This document shows positions 56,203-64,000 of a DNA stretch of 64,000 nt, piece after piece. Below the pieces are notes generated by a model, which ran no database searches, had not been told where the DNA came from, and worked only from the letters and a program-made list of their open reading frames with translations. This DNA is from Goodfellowiella coeruleoviolacea. GTDB taxonomy: Bacteria > Actinomycetota > Actinomycetes > Mycobacteriales > Pseudonocardiaceae. The DNA lies in the NCBI RefSeq assembly GCF_024171785.1, contig NZ_JAMTCK010000009.1, positions 1-64,000 of the forward strand, written 5' to 3'. Each line of letters begins with the position of its first letter. Position 1 is the stretch's first letter. A program made the position numbers and the translations under genes.

Positions 56203-59200
56203 CCGCGCCGGAGATCGAGGACGTCCTGCCGCTCTCCCCGCTGCAGCAGGGCATGCTGTTCCACACCCTCTACGACGCGGGCCCGGGCAACGACTACACC
56301 GTGCAGGTCGTGTTCGGCCTCCGCGGCACCGTCGACGCGGCACGGCTGGAGTCGGCGCTCATCGCGTTGCTGCGCAGGCACGCCGTGCTCCGCGCCTTCG
56401 TGTGGGCCCGCGACGACGGCGAGCACGTGCAGGTCGTCCCGGCGGGCACCGACCTCGAACTGGACGTGCGGTCGCTCGCCGCCGCCGAGGTGGACGACTG
56501 GCTGCGTGCCGACCGCGAACGCGGCTTCGACACCGCCCGGCCGCCGCTGATCCGCTTCGCGCTCCTGACCACCGGCGTCGGCGAACACCGGTTCGTGGTC
56601 ACCAACCACCACCTCCTGCTGGACGGCTGGTCGATGCCGATCCTGATGCGGGAGCTGTTCGACCTGTACCTGGACCCGACCGCGCGGCTGCCACCCGTCG
56701 CGCCGTACCGGATGTTCCTCGAGTGGTTGTCCACACAGGACCGGGCGGCCGCGCTCGACGCCTGGCGGCGTGCGCTCGCCGACGCCGGAACCGGCTCGGT
56801 GCTGGCCACCACGCCCGCGACCGGCCCTCGTGGCGAGCAGGTCGTGGTGCTCGACGAGGACGAGACCGCCTCGGTCGTCGCCGTGGCGCGAGAACTGGGC
56901 GTCACCCTGAACTCCGTGGTTCAGGCGGTGTGGGGCGTGGTGCTCGGCAGGCTGCTCGGGCGCCCGGACGTGGTGTTCGGCGGCACCGTGTCCGGCAGGC
57001 CGCCCGAGCTGCCCGGTGTGGCGTCGATGGTCGGCCTGTTCATCAACACCGCGCCGGTCCGGGTGTCCGGTGTGGATGGAGCGGAACCGTTCGCGCGGCT
57101 CGTGTCCCGGCTGCAGGCCGAGCAGGCGGAGCTGTTACCGCACCAGCACGTCGGGCTCGCCGAGATCCAGCGCGCCTGCGGGGTGGACCGGCTCTTCGAC
57201 ACGGTCGTGATGTTCGAGAACTACCCGGTGGACACGGCAACCGCCAGTGCCTCGGACGGCGTCGTGATCACCGGCGTGTCCGGCGGCAACGCCCACCACT
57301 ACCCGCTGTGCCTGGTCGTGCTGCCCGGCGAGCGGCTGACCTTCCGCTTCGACCACGGCGGCGGTTGTTTCCCCGCCGGGTTCGTCGAAGCCGTTGCGGC
57401 CCGGTTCACGCGGGTGCTGCGTGCGGTGGTCGCGTCGCCGTCGGTGCCGGTGCGGGACCTGGAGGTGCTGACCGACGCCGAACGCGAGCTGATCCGGGGG
57501 TGGAACGACACCCGGGACGATGTCGCACCGGACACCGTCGTCGACCTGGTCGACGCACGGGCGCTGGCACACCCGGACACCACCGCGGTCGTGTGCGGGA
57601 CGGACGCGGTGACCAGGGCCCAGCTCGTCGCCCGTGCCGACCGGCTGGCCGGCGTGCTGGCCGCGCGCGGCATCGGGCGCGGTGCCGTGGTCGGGGTCGC
57701 CCTGCCTCGGTCGGTCGACCTGGTGGTCGCGTTGCTCGCGGTCATGAAGACCGGCGCCGCCTACGTCCCGCTCGACCCCGAGCACCCGGCCGAGCGGCTC
57801 CGGATGATCGTCGAGGACGCCGCGCCCGGCCTGGTGCTGGTTTCCGGCGTGGACACCGCGCTGCCTGGCGTGGTCGACCGGCTCGTGGTGACCGAGGACG
57901 GACCGGTCGCCGCCACCACCCCACCGACAGGCGCGGACGCCGCGTACGTGATCTTCACGTCCGGCTCGACGGGCCGGCCCAAAGGGGTGGAGGTGACCCA
58001 CGCGAACCTCGCCAACCTGCTGCACGCGCTGCGCGGCCGGGTCGCGGCCGGTCCCGGCGAGACCCTGCTCGCGGTCACCACCGTCGCGTTCGACATCGCC
58101 GCGCTGGAGCTGTTCGCCCCGCTCGCCGACGGCGGCACCGTCGTCCTCGCCACGCGCGACGAGGTCCGTGATCCCGCGCTGCTGGCCGGGCTGCTGCGAC
58201 GGCACCGGGTCACCGTGATGCAGGCCGGTCCGGCGCTGTGGCAGGCCCTGCTCGCCGAGGAGCCCGGCGCGCTGGCCGGCGTGCGCGTGCTGACCGGCGG
58301 TGAGGCGCTGCCACCACGCGTCGCCGCCGGGCTCGCCCGGCACGCCGCCGAGGTGACCAACGTCTACGGCCCGACCGAGACGACGATCTGGTCGACGGCG
58401 GGCCCCGTCCACGGGGGAGCGGTGACCATCGGCGGGCCCGTCGCGAACACCGAGTGCCTCGTGCTCGACGGCAGGCTGCGGCCCGTGCCGCCCGGTGTGC
58501 CCGGCGAGCTGTACCTCGCCGGGCACGGGGTCGCCCGCGGCTACCGGGGCCGGCCCGACCTCACCGCCGAACGGTTCGTCGCCTGTCCGGCCGGTGCGCG
58601 CATGTACCGCACCGGCGACGTCGTGCGCTGGACCCACGACGGCGACCTTGAGTTCGTCGGCCGCGCCGACCAGCAGGTGAAGGTCCGCGGGCACCGCATC
58701 GAACTCGGCGAGATCGACACCGTGCTCGGCACGCACCCGGACGTCGACGCCGCGGTGACCGTCGTGGACGCCGACCGGCTCGTCGGCTACGTCACGGGCA
58801 CAGCGGACGCCGCAGCGCTGCGCCGCTTCGCCACCGAGCGGCTGCCGGAGTACATGGTGCCCGCGCGGATCGTGCCGCTGCCCGCCTTTCCCCTGACACC
58901 CAACGGAAAGATCGACCGGCGCGCGCTGCCCGCACCGGACGGCCCTGGCGCCGAGACCGGACGGCCGCCGCGCACCCCGAGGGAGGAACGGCTCTGCGCG
59001 CTGTTCGCGGAGGTGCTGGGCTACGACCGCGTCGGCGCGGACACGTCGTTCTTCGCGCTCGGCGGCCACTCCCTGCAGGCCATGCGCCTGGTGAGCCGCG
59101 TCCGCGCCGAGACCGGCGTGCGGCTGCCGGTGCGTGCGCTGTACGAGGCACCGTCGGTGGCGGAGTTCGCCGCCGTGCTCGACGGCGACCGGCACGTCGG

Positions 59201-59915
59201 CGCGGACGGCGTGCTGCGCGCACTCCGGCCCGGCACCGGCACCCCGTTGTTCTGCGTGCACCCGGCCGCGGGCCTGAGCTGGGTGTACACCGGCCTCGCC
59301 AGGCACGTCGGCACCCCCGTCCACGGCGTGGAGGCCCGCGGTGTCGACGACGTCTCGGCACCGCTGCCGGACAGCGTCGGCGCGATGGCCGACGACTACC
59401 TGGCGGAGATCGTGCGCGTCCAGCCGCACGGCCCGTACCGGCTGGCGGGGTGGTCGTTCGGCGGTGTCGTCGCCCAGGCGGTCGCGACCCGGCTGGCCGC
59501 CATCGGCGCGGAGGTCGCGCTGCTCGCGCTGCTGGACGCCTACCCGGCCGGTGCCCGGGTCGCGCCGGGTGAGGCCGACGAGGAGCACGTGCGACGCGTC
59601 GTCCAGGACTTCGCCGGCGCGGACCAGGCGAGCAGCGCGCTCGACCTCGCCGCGATCACCCGGGTCTACGCGAACAACGACCGCCTGCTGCGCACCCACG
59701 TGCCGGACGAGTACGAGGGCGACGTCCTCCTGGTGGTTGCGTCGGGCGGACCCGACGTCACCGACCGCTGGTCGCCCTACCTCACCGGCCAGGTGACCAG
59801 GCACGACCTGCCGTGCGGGCACGACGAGCTGCTGCGGCCCGGCTGGGCCGAGCGCGTCGCCCGCGTGCTCGACCGGCACCCGCGACGAGAGGGATGGCAG
59901 TGCACGACACGGTGA
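56199..59915 (+). CDS. NRPS-E, terminal NRPS module with thioesterase
   Basis: 1,238 residues, ATG overlapping the NRPS-D stop. Order: C7 of D-donor type ([20 protein letters not shown] near 56610), A7 (57530-58920), PCP7 (GGHSLQ near 59060), thioesterase (59215-59900) with GWSFGG (Ser codon 59454), Asp in LLDAYP and His in CGHDELL near 59820. A7 code by hand is DILQLGVIWK, matching the Gly code DILQLGLIWK closely. It adds Gly7 and releases the second-line heptapeptide, probably by macrocyclisation; the Thr1 or Thr4 hydroxyl is a possible nucleophile. A TTA codon at 57135-57137 in the C domain is a second possible bldA control point. The 3' end overlaps the P450 start by 16 nt. Confidence 0.95.
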   Translation: MTAPEIEDVLPLSPLQQGMLFHTLYDAGPGNDYTVQVVFGLRGTVDAARLESALIALLRRHAVLRAFVWARDDGEHVQVVPAGTDLELDVRSLAAAEVDDWLRADRERGFDTARPPLIRFALLTTGVGEHRFVVTNHHLLLDGWSMPILMRELFDLYLDPTARLPPVAPYRMFLEWLSTQDRAAALDAWRRALADAGTGSVLATTPATGPRGEQVVVLDEDETASVVAVARELGVTLNSVVQAVWGVVLGRLLGRPDVVFGGTVSGRPPELPGVASMVGLFINTAPVRVSGVDGAEPFARLVSRLQAEQAELLPHQHVGLAEIQRACGVDRLFDTVVMFENYPVDTATASASDGVVITGVSGGNAHHYPLCLVVLPGERLTFRFDHGGGCFPAGFVEAVAARFTRVLRAVVASPSVPVRDLEVLTDAERELIRGWNDTRDDVAPDTVVDLVDARALAHPDTTAVVCGTDAVTRAQLVARADRLAGVLAARGIGRGAVVGVALPRSVDLVVALLAVMKTGAAYVPLDPEHPAERLRMIVEDAAPGLVLVSGVDTALPGVVDRLVVTEDGPVAATTPPTGADAAYVIFTSGSTGRPKGVEVTHANLANLLHALRGRVAAGPGETLLAVTTVAFDIAALELFAPLADGGTVVLATRDEVRDPALLAGLLRRHRVTVMQAGPALWQALLAEEPGALAGVRVLTGGEALPPRVAAGLARHAAEVTNVYGPTETTIWSTAGPVHGGAVTIGGPVANTECLVLDGRLRPVPPGVPGELYLAGHGVARGYRGRPDLTAERFVACPAGARMYRTGDVVRWTHDGDLEFVGRADQQVKVRGHRIELGEIDTVLGTHPDVDAAVTVVDADRLVGYVTGTADAAALRRFATERLPEYMVPARIVPLPAFPLTPNGKIDRRALPAPDGPGAETGRPPRTPREERLCALFAEVLGYDRVGADTSFFALGGHSLQAMRLVSRVRAETGVRLPVRALYEAPSVAEFAAVLDGDRHVGADGVLRALRPGTGTPLFCVHPAAGLSWVYTGLARHVGTPVHGVEARGVDDVSAPLPDSVGAMADDYLAEIVRVQPHGPYRLAGWSFGGVVAQAVATRLAAIGAEVALLALLDAYPAGARVAPGEADEEHVRRVVQDFAGADQASSALDLAAITRVYANNDRLLRTHVPDEYEGDVLLVVASGGPDVTDRWSPYLTGQVTRHDLPCGHDELLRPGWAERVARVLDRHPRREGWQCTTR
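57135..57137 (+). other. TTA leucine codon in NRPS-E
   Basis: In frame between CTG and CCG in the condensation domain. Apart from the LAL regulator, no other in-frame TTA was noticed in the main genes of the window by eye. Confidence 0.7.
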
Positions 59916-61135
59916 CCACCGACCTGGACGCGCTCGACCTGACCGACCCGAGGACCTACCTCACGGTCGACGAGGACGTGATGTGGCGGCGACTGCGCAC
60001 CGAGCGGCCCGTCCACTGGCACCGCCCGGTCGGCGACGGGCCGGGGTTCTGGGTGCTGTCCCGCCACCGCGACGTGATGGCCGTGTACAAGGACGACACG
60101 TCGTTCACCTCCGAGCGCGGCAACGTGCTCGCGACGCTGCTCAAGGGCGGTGACTCGGCGGCGGGCAAGATGCTCGCGGTCACCGACGGCCACCGGCACG
60201 CGGCCGTGCGCACGCTCATGCTCCGGTCGTTCGGGCCGCGGATGCTCGCGAGCGTGGTCGACGGGGTGCGTGCCAGGACCGACCGGCTGCTGGCCGAGAT
60301 GGTCGAGCGGGAGCGGTTCGACTTCGCCACCGAGGTCGCCGAGCAGATCCCCATCGCCACGATCTGCGACCTGCTCGGCGTCCCGCTCGGCGACCGCCGT
60401 TACCTGCTCGGGCTCAACCAGCAGGCGCTGTCGTCCACCACCGGCGAGCACACCGAGCTGGACTCGCTGACCGCCCGCAACGACATCCTCATGTACTTCT
60501 CGGAGCTGGCGAGCCACCGCCGGGAGTCGCCGTCCGACGACGTGATCAGCGTCCTCGCCTCCGGCGTCGTCGACGGGGAACCCCTCTCGGACGCGGAGAT
60601 CGTGCTCAACTGCTACAGCCTCATCCTCGGCGGCGACGAGACCAGCAGGCTGTCCATGATCGGCGCCGTCGCCGCGTTCCTCGACCACCCGGAGCAGTGG
60701 GACGCGCTGAAGTCCGGGCGCGTCACGCTGGAGAGCGCCGTCGAGGAGGTGCTGCGCTGGGTGACGCCCACCATGCACTTCGGCAGGCGCGCGGTCGCCG
60801 ACGTGGTCGTCGACGGCGAGCTGATCGAGGCGGGTGACGTGGTGACCCTGTGGAACACCTCCGCCAACCGCGACGAGGAGGTGTTCGACCGGCCAGGCCA
60901 GTTCGACCTCGGCCGCACCCCGAACAAGCACCTCACCTTCGGTTACGGTCCGCACTTCTGCATCGGCGCCTTCCTCGGCCGCGCCGAACTGCACGCCGTG
61001 CTCGACACCCTGCGGCGGCGGGTCGCGGGCATCGAACGGGCGGGCGAGGCCAACCGACTGCACTCGAACTTCCTGCGCGGCTACGCCCGCTTCCCGGTGT
61101 CCTTCACAGCGGAACCGAGCCCAAACCCTGCGTAA
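59900..61135 (+). CDS. Cytochrome P450, probable amino-acid hydroxylase acting on the NRPS line
   Basis: 411 residues from GTG 59900, chosen because GAGAGGG sits 6 nt upstream; ATG 59894 is the alternative. P450 marks: I-helix GGDETSR near residue 250, ExxR (EEVLRW), and the heme-binding [10 protein letters not shown] with Cys354. It overlaps the terminal NRPS gene, so it is co-translated with the assembly line. Similar short actinobacterial P450s (the NovI/NikQ/OxyD/P450sky group) beta-hydroxylate carrier-bound amino acids. With a beta-hydroxy-Tyr-like code in NRPS-D module 3 and a Phe-like code in module 6, beta-hydroxylation of carrier-bound Tyr or Phe is the leading idea. Epoxidation or cross-linking of the acyl chain is the alternative. 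Reaction is inference. Confidence 0.93.
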   Translation: MHDTVTTDLDALDLTDPRTYLTVDEDVMWRRLRTERPVHWHRPVGDGPGFWVLSRHRDVMAVYKDDTSFTSERGNVLATLLKGGDSAAGKMLAVTDGHRHAAVRTLMLRSFGPRMLASVVDGVRARTDRLLAEMVERERFDFATEVAEQIPIATICDLLGVPLGDRRYLLGLNQQALSSTTGEHTELDSLTARNDILMYFSELASHRRESPSDDVISVLASGVVDGEPLSDAEIVLNCYSLILGGDETSRLSMIGAVAAFLDHPEQWDALKSGRVTLESAVEEVLRWVTPTMHFGRRAVADVVVDGELIEAGDVVTLWNTSANRDEEVFDRPGQFDLGRTPNKHLTFGYGPHFCIGAFLGRAELHAVLDTLRRRVAGIERAGEANRLHSNFLRGYARFPVSFTAEPSPNPA

Positions 61136-61168
61136 CCGACTGTGACCCTTCTCTGTAGTCTTGGCCGG

Positions 61169-62749
61169 GTGAGGCGACTGGAACTGCGGGCGATCGTCAC
61201 GCCGCTGCCCGCAGGCAGGCTGACCGTGGGAAGGCTGCTGCTGGACACCGGTCTGTGGCTGGTCCTGGTCGCCTCGTTCCTCATCGACGTCGAGGGCCGC
61301 GAGCTGACGCTGGTGATCGGCGCCCTCGCCACCGCGCTGATGATCGTCCTGGCCAGACGCCTGCCGCTCGTGGCGCTGGTCGTCTCCGCCGTCGCGGCCG
61401 CCGTCGAGTGGCGGTACCTGCCCGCGCTGCTCGCGATGAGCTACCTCGCCGGGCGCAGGCTCTCCACCGGGCGGGCCGCGCTGGCGGTGTTCCCGCTGGT
61501 GGTCCTGCTCGGTTCGGTGGTGGTGGTGCTCTCCCGGTCGGCCGACCTGTACAGCTGGGTGCTGCGCGTCGGCGAGTTCGTCGTGTTCGGCGTGTTCCCG
61601 TGGCTGATCGGCCGGTACCGGCGTCAGCAGGTGCAGCTGATCAGCGCGGGCTGGGAGCGCGCCGCGCAGCTGGAGGAGCAGCAGCGGATCGTCGCCGAGG
61701 AGGCCAGGCTCCGGGAACGCGCCCGCATCGCCCACGACATGCACGACTCCCTCGGTCACCAGCTCAGCCTCGCCGCGCTGATGGCCAGCTCGCTGGAGGT
61801 CGCGTCCGACCTCGACGAACGGCACCGCCGGACGGCGACCACGCTGCGTGAGGGGATCGCGGTCGCGACCGCGCAGATGCGCGAGATCATCGACCTGCTG
61901 CGCGACGCGGGCGACCCGGTGCCGATGACCCCCAGCGATGAGCGGATCGGTGACCTCGTCGCGCGTGCCGCCGCCGCAGGCGTGGCCGTTGAGCTTGTCG
62001 TCGAGGGTGACGCCGAGGACATGGAGCCGATGCGGTACCGGGCCGCGTACCGCACCGTGCAGGAGGCGATCACCAACGCCACCAAGCACGCGCCGGGCGC
62101 CGAGGTGACCGTCGTGCTGCGGGCGTTGCCCGACGAGACCCAGGTGGTCGTGACGAACGGGCCGCCGACCGAGCCCGCCCGCACCCCGCCGTCGTCGGGC
62201 GGACGCGGTCTCACCGGCCTGCGGGAACGGGTGCGATTGGTCGGCGGCACTCTCCGGGCCGGCGAGCACGAGGGCGGGTTCCAGGTGCTGGTGCGGCTGC
62301 CGAGGACGACCGACGCGATCGGCGACGGCTCTGGTTTCGAGGCCGACGACAAGGTGGCCGACGAGTTCGGCCGGGCGAAGCACGGGGTGCGCGTGCGGCT
62401 GGCGATGGCGTTCTTGGCGCCGATCGCGCTGGGGGCGCTCGTGCTGGCCGTGCTGATGGGGTTCTACGCGTACGACACGTTCAACTCGGTGCTGCCACCG
62501 GATTCGTTCCAGCGCCTTGAGCTGGGCAGCACGCGGTCGCAGGTCGCGGACGTGCTGCCGGACCGCCAGGTGCCGGAACGCGGGTTCGGCCCCGAGCCAC
62601 CGGCTCCGGAGGGCTCGACGTGCGAGTACTACCGGTCCGCCGCGGGCTTCGTGCCGACGGTGTTCGACGTCTACCGGTTGTGCTTCCGGGAGGATCGCCT
62701 GGTGGGCAAGGACGTGCTGGTGCGCACTGGTCAGCAGGCAGAGCAGTGA
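61169..62749 (+). CDS. NarL-family membrane histidine kinase with a C-terminal membrane/extracytoplasmic extension
   Basis: 526 residues from GTG 61169. TAGTCT at 61156-61161, 7 nt before it, would suit a leaderless start; GTG 61142 is the alternative. About five to six N-terminal membrane segments (residues about 15-150) lead to a coiled-coil linker, then a HisKA_3 dimerisation domain with the phospho-acceptor His in HDMHDSLGH, and a HATPase domain (N box EAITNATKHA, G box GRGLTGLRERV). Unusually, the protein goes on: a further hydrophobic helix after residue about 410 and a 90-residue tail with two Cys that should lie outside the membrane. It pairs with the adjacent response regulator. It may sense envelope stress or the product, and might govern cluster expression or resistance, though it could be a neighbour outside the cluster. 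Confidence 0.92.
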   Translation: MRRLELRAIVTPLPAGRLTVGRLLLDTGLWLVLVASFLIDVEGRELTLVIGALATALMIVLARRLPLVALVVSAVAAAVEWRYLPALLAMSYLAGRRLSTGRAALAVFPLVVLLGSVVVVLSRSADLYSWVLRVGEFVVFGVFPWLIGRYRRQQVQLISAGWERAAQLEEQQRIVAEEARLRERARIAHDMHDSLGHQLSLAALMASSLEVASDLDERHRRTATTLREGIAVATAQMREIIDLLRDAGDPVPMTPSDERIGDLVARAAAAGVAVELVVEGDAEDMEPMRYRAAYRTVQEAITNATKHAPGAEVTVVLRALPDETQVVVTNGPPTEPARTPPSSGGRGLTGLRERVRLVGGTLRAGEHEGGFQVLVRLPRTTDAIGDGSGFEADDKVADEFGRAKHGVRVRLAMAFLAPIALGALVLAVLMGFYAYDTFNSVLPPDSFQRLELGSTRSQVADVLPDRQVPERGFGPEPPAPEGSTCEYYRSAAGFVPTVFDVYRLCFREDRLVGKDVLVRTGQQAEQ

Positions 62750-62759
62750 GGGGGCGCAC

Positions 62760-63431
62760 GTGATCAGGGTTGTGCTGGTCGATGACGAGGCGCTGGTCCG
62801 GGCCGGCGTCCGCGCCATCCTGGACAGCGACCCGGAGATCGAGGTGGTGGGGGAGGCGGGCGACGGCCGGACGGCGATCGATGTCGTGCGCGCACACCGC
62901 CCGGACGTCGTGCTGATGGACATCCGGATGCCCGCGCTCGACGGCATCGCGGCGACCGGCGAGATCGTGCGCGCGGTCCCGGGCACGGGCGTGCTGATCC
63001 TGACGACCTTCTCCGACGACCACTACATCGCAGCGGCGCTGGAACTCGGTGCGAGCGGGTTCTTGCTGAAGACGGGCGACCCCCGCGAACTGCTGGCCGC
63101 GGTGCACGCGGTGAAGGCAGGCGGCGCCTACCTGTCGCCGAACGTCGCGAAACGGGTGATCAGTGCGTACGGCACGACCCGCCCCGGTTCCCGCGCGTCG
63201 AGGGCGATGGCGGCGAAGAACCGCGTCGAGGGGCTGAGCGACCGCGAGCTGGAGGTGCTGAGCCTCATCGGCGCGGGCCTGTCGAACGCGGAGATCGCCG
63301 AGCGGCTGCACGTGGTCGAGGGCACGGTGAAGGCGTACGCGAGCGCGCTGTTCAAGCACCTGGGTGTCCGCAACCGCGTTGAGGTGGCGATCATCGCCCA
63401 CCACGCTGACCTGGTGGACGAGTCCCCCTGA
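62760..63431 (+). CDS. NarL/LuxR-family response regulator
   Basis: 223 residues, GTG start 10 nt after the kinase stop with a GAGGGGG ribosome site. The receiver domain has acidic residues in VDDE, phospho-acceptor Asp54 (VLMDIRMP), a Thr (LILTTF) and Lys (FLLKTG). The C-terminal LuxR HTH (SNAEIAERLHVVEGTVKAY) occupies about 155-210. It is the cognate partner of the kinase just upstream. Targets are not visible. Confidence 0.95.
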   Translation: MIRVVLVDDEALVRAGVRAILDSDPEIEVVGEAGDGRTAIDVVRAHRPDVVLMDIRMPALDGIAATGEIVRAVPGTGVLILTTFSDDHYIAAALELGASGFLLKTGDPRELLAAVHAVKAGGAYLSPNVAKRVISAYGTTRPGSRASRAMAAKNRVEGLSDRELEVLSLIGAGLSNAEIAERLHVVEGTVKAYASALFKHLGVRNRVEVAIIAHHADLVDESP

Positions 63432-63493
63432 CCCGAGGCGTCACGCGGGGACAGGGCGATCCACCGGACACGTCAAGCCCCGAAACAGCAATG

Positions 63494-63533
63494 GCCGTGC
63501 CGCGGTCCCTGGGGTGGCGGATCGCGGCACGGC
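63494..63533. terminator. Bidirectional hairpin terminator between convergent genes
   Basis: Perfect 11-bp inverted repeat GCCGTGCCGCG (63494-63504) and CGCGGCACGGC (63523-63533) with an 18-nt loop, placed between the response regulator and the convergent PAP2 gene. There is no T-run, as is common in actinomycetes. Confidence 0.75.
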
Positions 63534-63551
63534 TCGGCGTCTCCGCGCACA

Positions 63552-64000
63552 TCACCTGCGCGGAGTGAAGACCTGCTCCTGGGGAGGGAACGGGTCGCCC
63601 CCCTGCTCGCGCACCGGATACCGGACGGCGTCCGTCGCCAGCAGCGCGCCCAGCTTGTCGTGTTCGCGGATGCGGCCCACCAGCTTCGTCACCGGGCGGA
63701 CGAGCAGCAGAACGACCACCGCGGCGACGAGTGCGCCGAGCACGATGCCCACGATCGCGTCGTGCGGGTAGTGCGCGCCGACGAACACTCGCGACGCCGC
63801 CGCGGCCAGTGCCACGACCACCGCGACCGTGCCGAGGAGGCGCCACGCCATGAGGATGCCGAGCGCGGCGGCACCCGCGATCACCGAGTGGTTGCTGGGG
63901 AACGACCAGTCGCCCGGCGGCGGGCACTCGGCGATCGTCACCACGTCACCGAGCGTGCGGCAGGGCCGTTCTACCTGGTAGAGCACCTTGATCACTTCAC
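63552..64000 (-). CDS. PAP2-family membrane phosphatase, 5' end cut by window
   Basis: About 149 residues are visible; the frame stays open to the window edge, so the GTG at 63995 is probably internal. All three PAP2 signatures are present: K-x6-RP (KVLYQVERP), PSNH and SR-x5-H-x3-D (SRVFVGAHYPHD). Two to three hydrophobic segments surround them. The final 50 residues form a charged cytoplasmic tail. Relatives dephosphorylate undecaprenyl pyrophosphate (BcrC type) or other lipid phosphates at the membrane. It converges on the two-component system and is separated from it by a terminator, so it may lie outside the cluster. A self-resistance role against a lipid-II-cycle-targeting peptide is only a possibility. 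Confidence 0.87.
   Translation of the reverse strand, partial: EVIKVLYQVERPCRTLGDVVTIAECPPPGDWSFPSNHSVIAGAAALGILMAWRLLGTVAVVVALAAAASRVFVGAHYPHDAIVGIVLGALVAAVVVLLLVRPVTKLVGRIREHDKLGALLATDAVRYPVREQGGDPFPPQEQVFTPRR

Noticed and set aside
42454-59915. Daptomycin-like calcium-binding Asp-X-Asp-Gly motif in the line 2 peptide
   Set aside because: Predicted order is Thr-Asp-D-Phe-Gly at positions 4-7, so the exact DXDG motif is not formed despite several Asp codes.
61141-61161. TGTGAC and TAGTCT as a -35/-10 promoter before the kinase
   Set aside because: The spacer is only 9 nt. TAGTCT may still serve as a -10 for a leaderless start, so only that is mentioned.
59777-62986. Minus-strand open frame of 1,069 codons opposite the P450 and kinase genes
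   Set aside because: No recognisable domain; both plus-strand genes have complete motif sets.
1-64000. CRISPR arrays, tRNA or rRNA genes, insertion sequences
   Set aside because: No regularly spaced repeats, tRNA-like or rRNA-like sequence, and no transposase motif was seen; the repeats present are paralogous NRPS domains.

Overview
The window is very GC-rich and densely coded. Genes overlap head-to-tail by 4 bases (ATGA or GTGA) almost everywhere. Codon style, LuxR-type regulators and the natural-product content indicate an actinomycete. Recurrent phrases such as TCCACACTGGAC suggest the Pseudonocardiales (Lentzea, Saccharothrix, Actinosynnema and relatives), but this is an impression and not a determination. 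Almost the whole window is one non-ribosomal peptide (NRPS) gene cluster, cut on the left inside an NRPS gene. On the right it ends at a two-component system and a PAP2 phosphatase.

Layout. (1) 1-21905: the end of a first NRPS line (NRPS-A, NRPS-B), closing in a thioesterase. Adenylation codes read by hand are A1 (cut, Asp-like by similarity), Asp, Pro-like, Ser, Asn (epimerised), an odd Asx-like code, and Pro-like. (2) 21902-25297: tailoring genes. These are an in-frame fusion of aspartate 1-decarboxylase (PanD) to an AsnO-like amino-acid beta-hydroxylase, a phytanoyl-CoA-dioxygenase-type hydroxylase and a zinc alcohol dehydrogenase. (3) 25741-29000: a large LuxR (LAL) activator carrying a TTA codon, and a small VOC-fold protein. 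(4) 34644 down to 28966, minus strand: a stand-alone highly reducing type II PKS operon (ACP, KS, CLF, two hotdog dehydratases, KR, CrtI-like FAD dehydrogenase), of the kind that builds cinnamoyl or polyene acyl chains. (5) 34886-59915: a second, complete NRPS line (NRPS-C, -D, -E) starting with a starter-type C domain and ending in its own thioesterase. (6) 59900-63431: a P450, then a NarL-type histidine kinase and response regulator. (7) A PAP2 phosphatase fragment on the minus strand at the right edge.

How the parts may work together. The type II PKS probably makes an unsaturated or aromatised acyl chain on its ACP. The starter C domain of NRPS-C, transcribed divergently from the PKS, would attach it to Thr1. 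The second line then predicts acyl-Thr1-D-Asp2-(Tyr or beta-hydroxy-Tyr)3-Thr4-Asp5-D-Phe6-Gly7, released by the thioesterase, plausibly as a Thr-linked depsipeptide like other cinnamoyl peptides. The first line has its own thioesterase and an Asp/Pro/Ser/Asn-rich order, so it should make a different peptide or a separately released one. The hydroxylases and the P450 would decorate Asn/Asp, Pro and Tyr/Phe residues. The most unusual items are the PanD-oxygenase fusion, the two thioesterase-terminated lines in one locus, and the dehydratase pair in which one subunit has lost its catalytic His.
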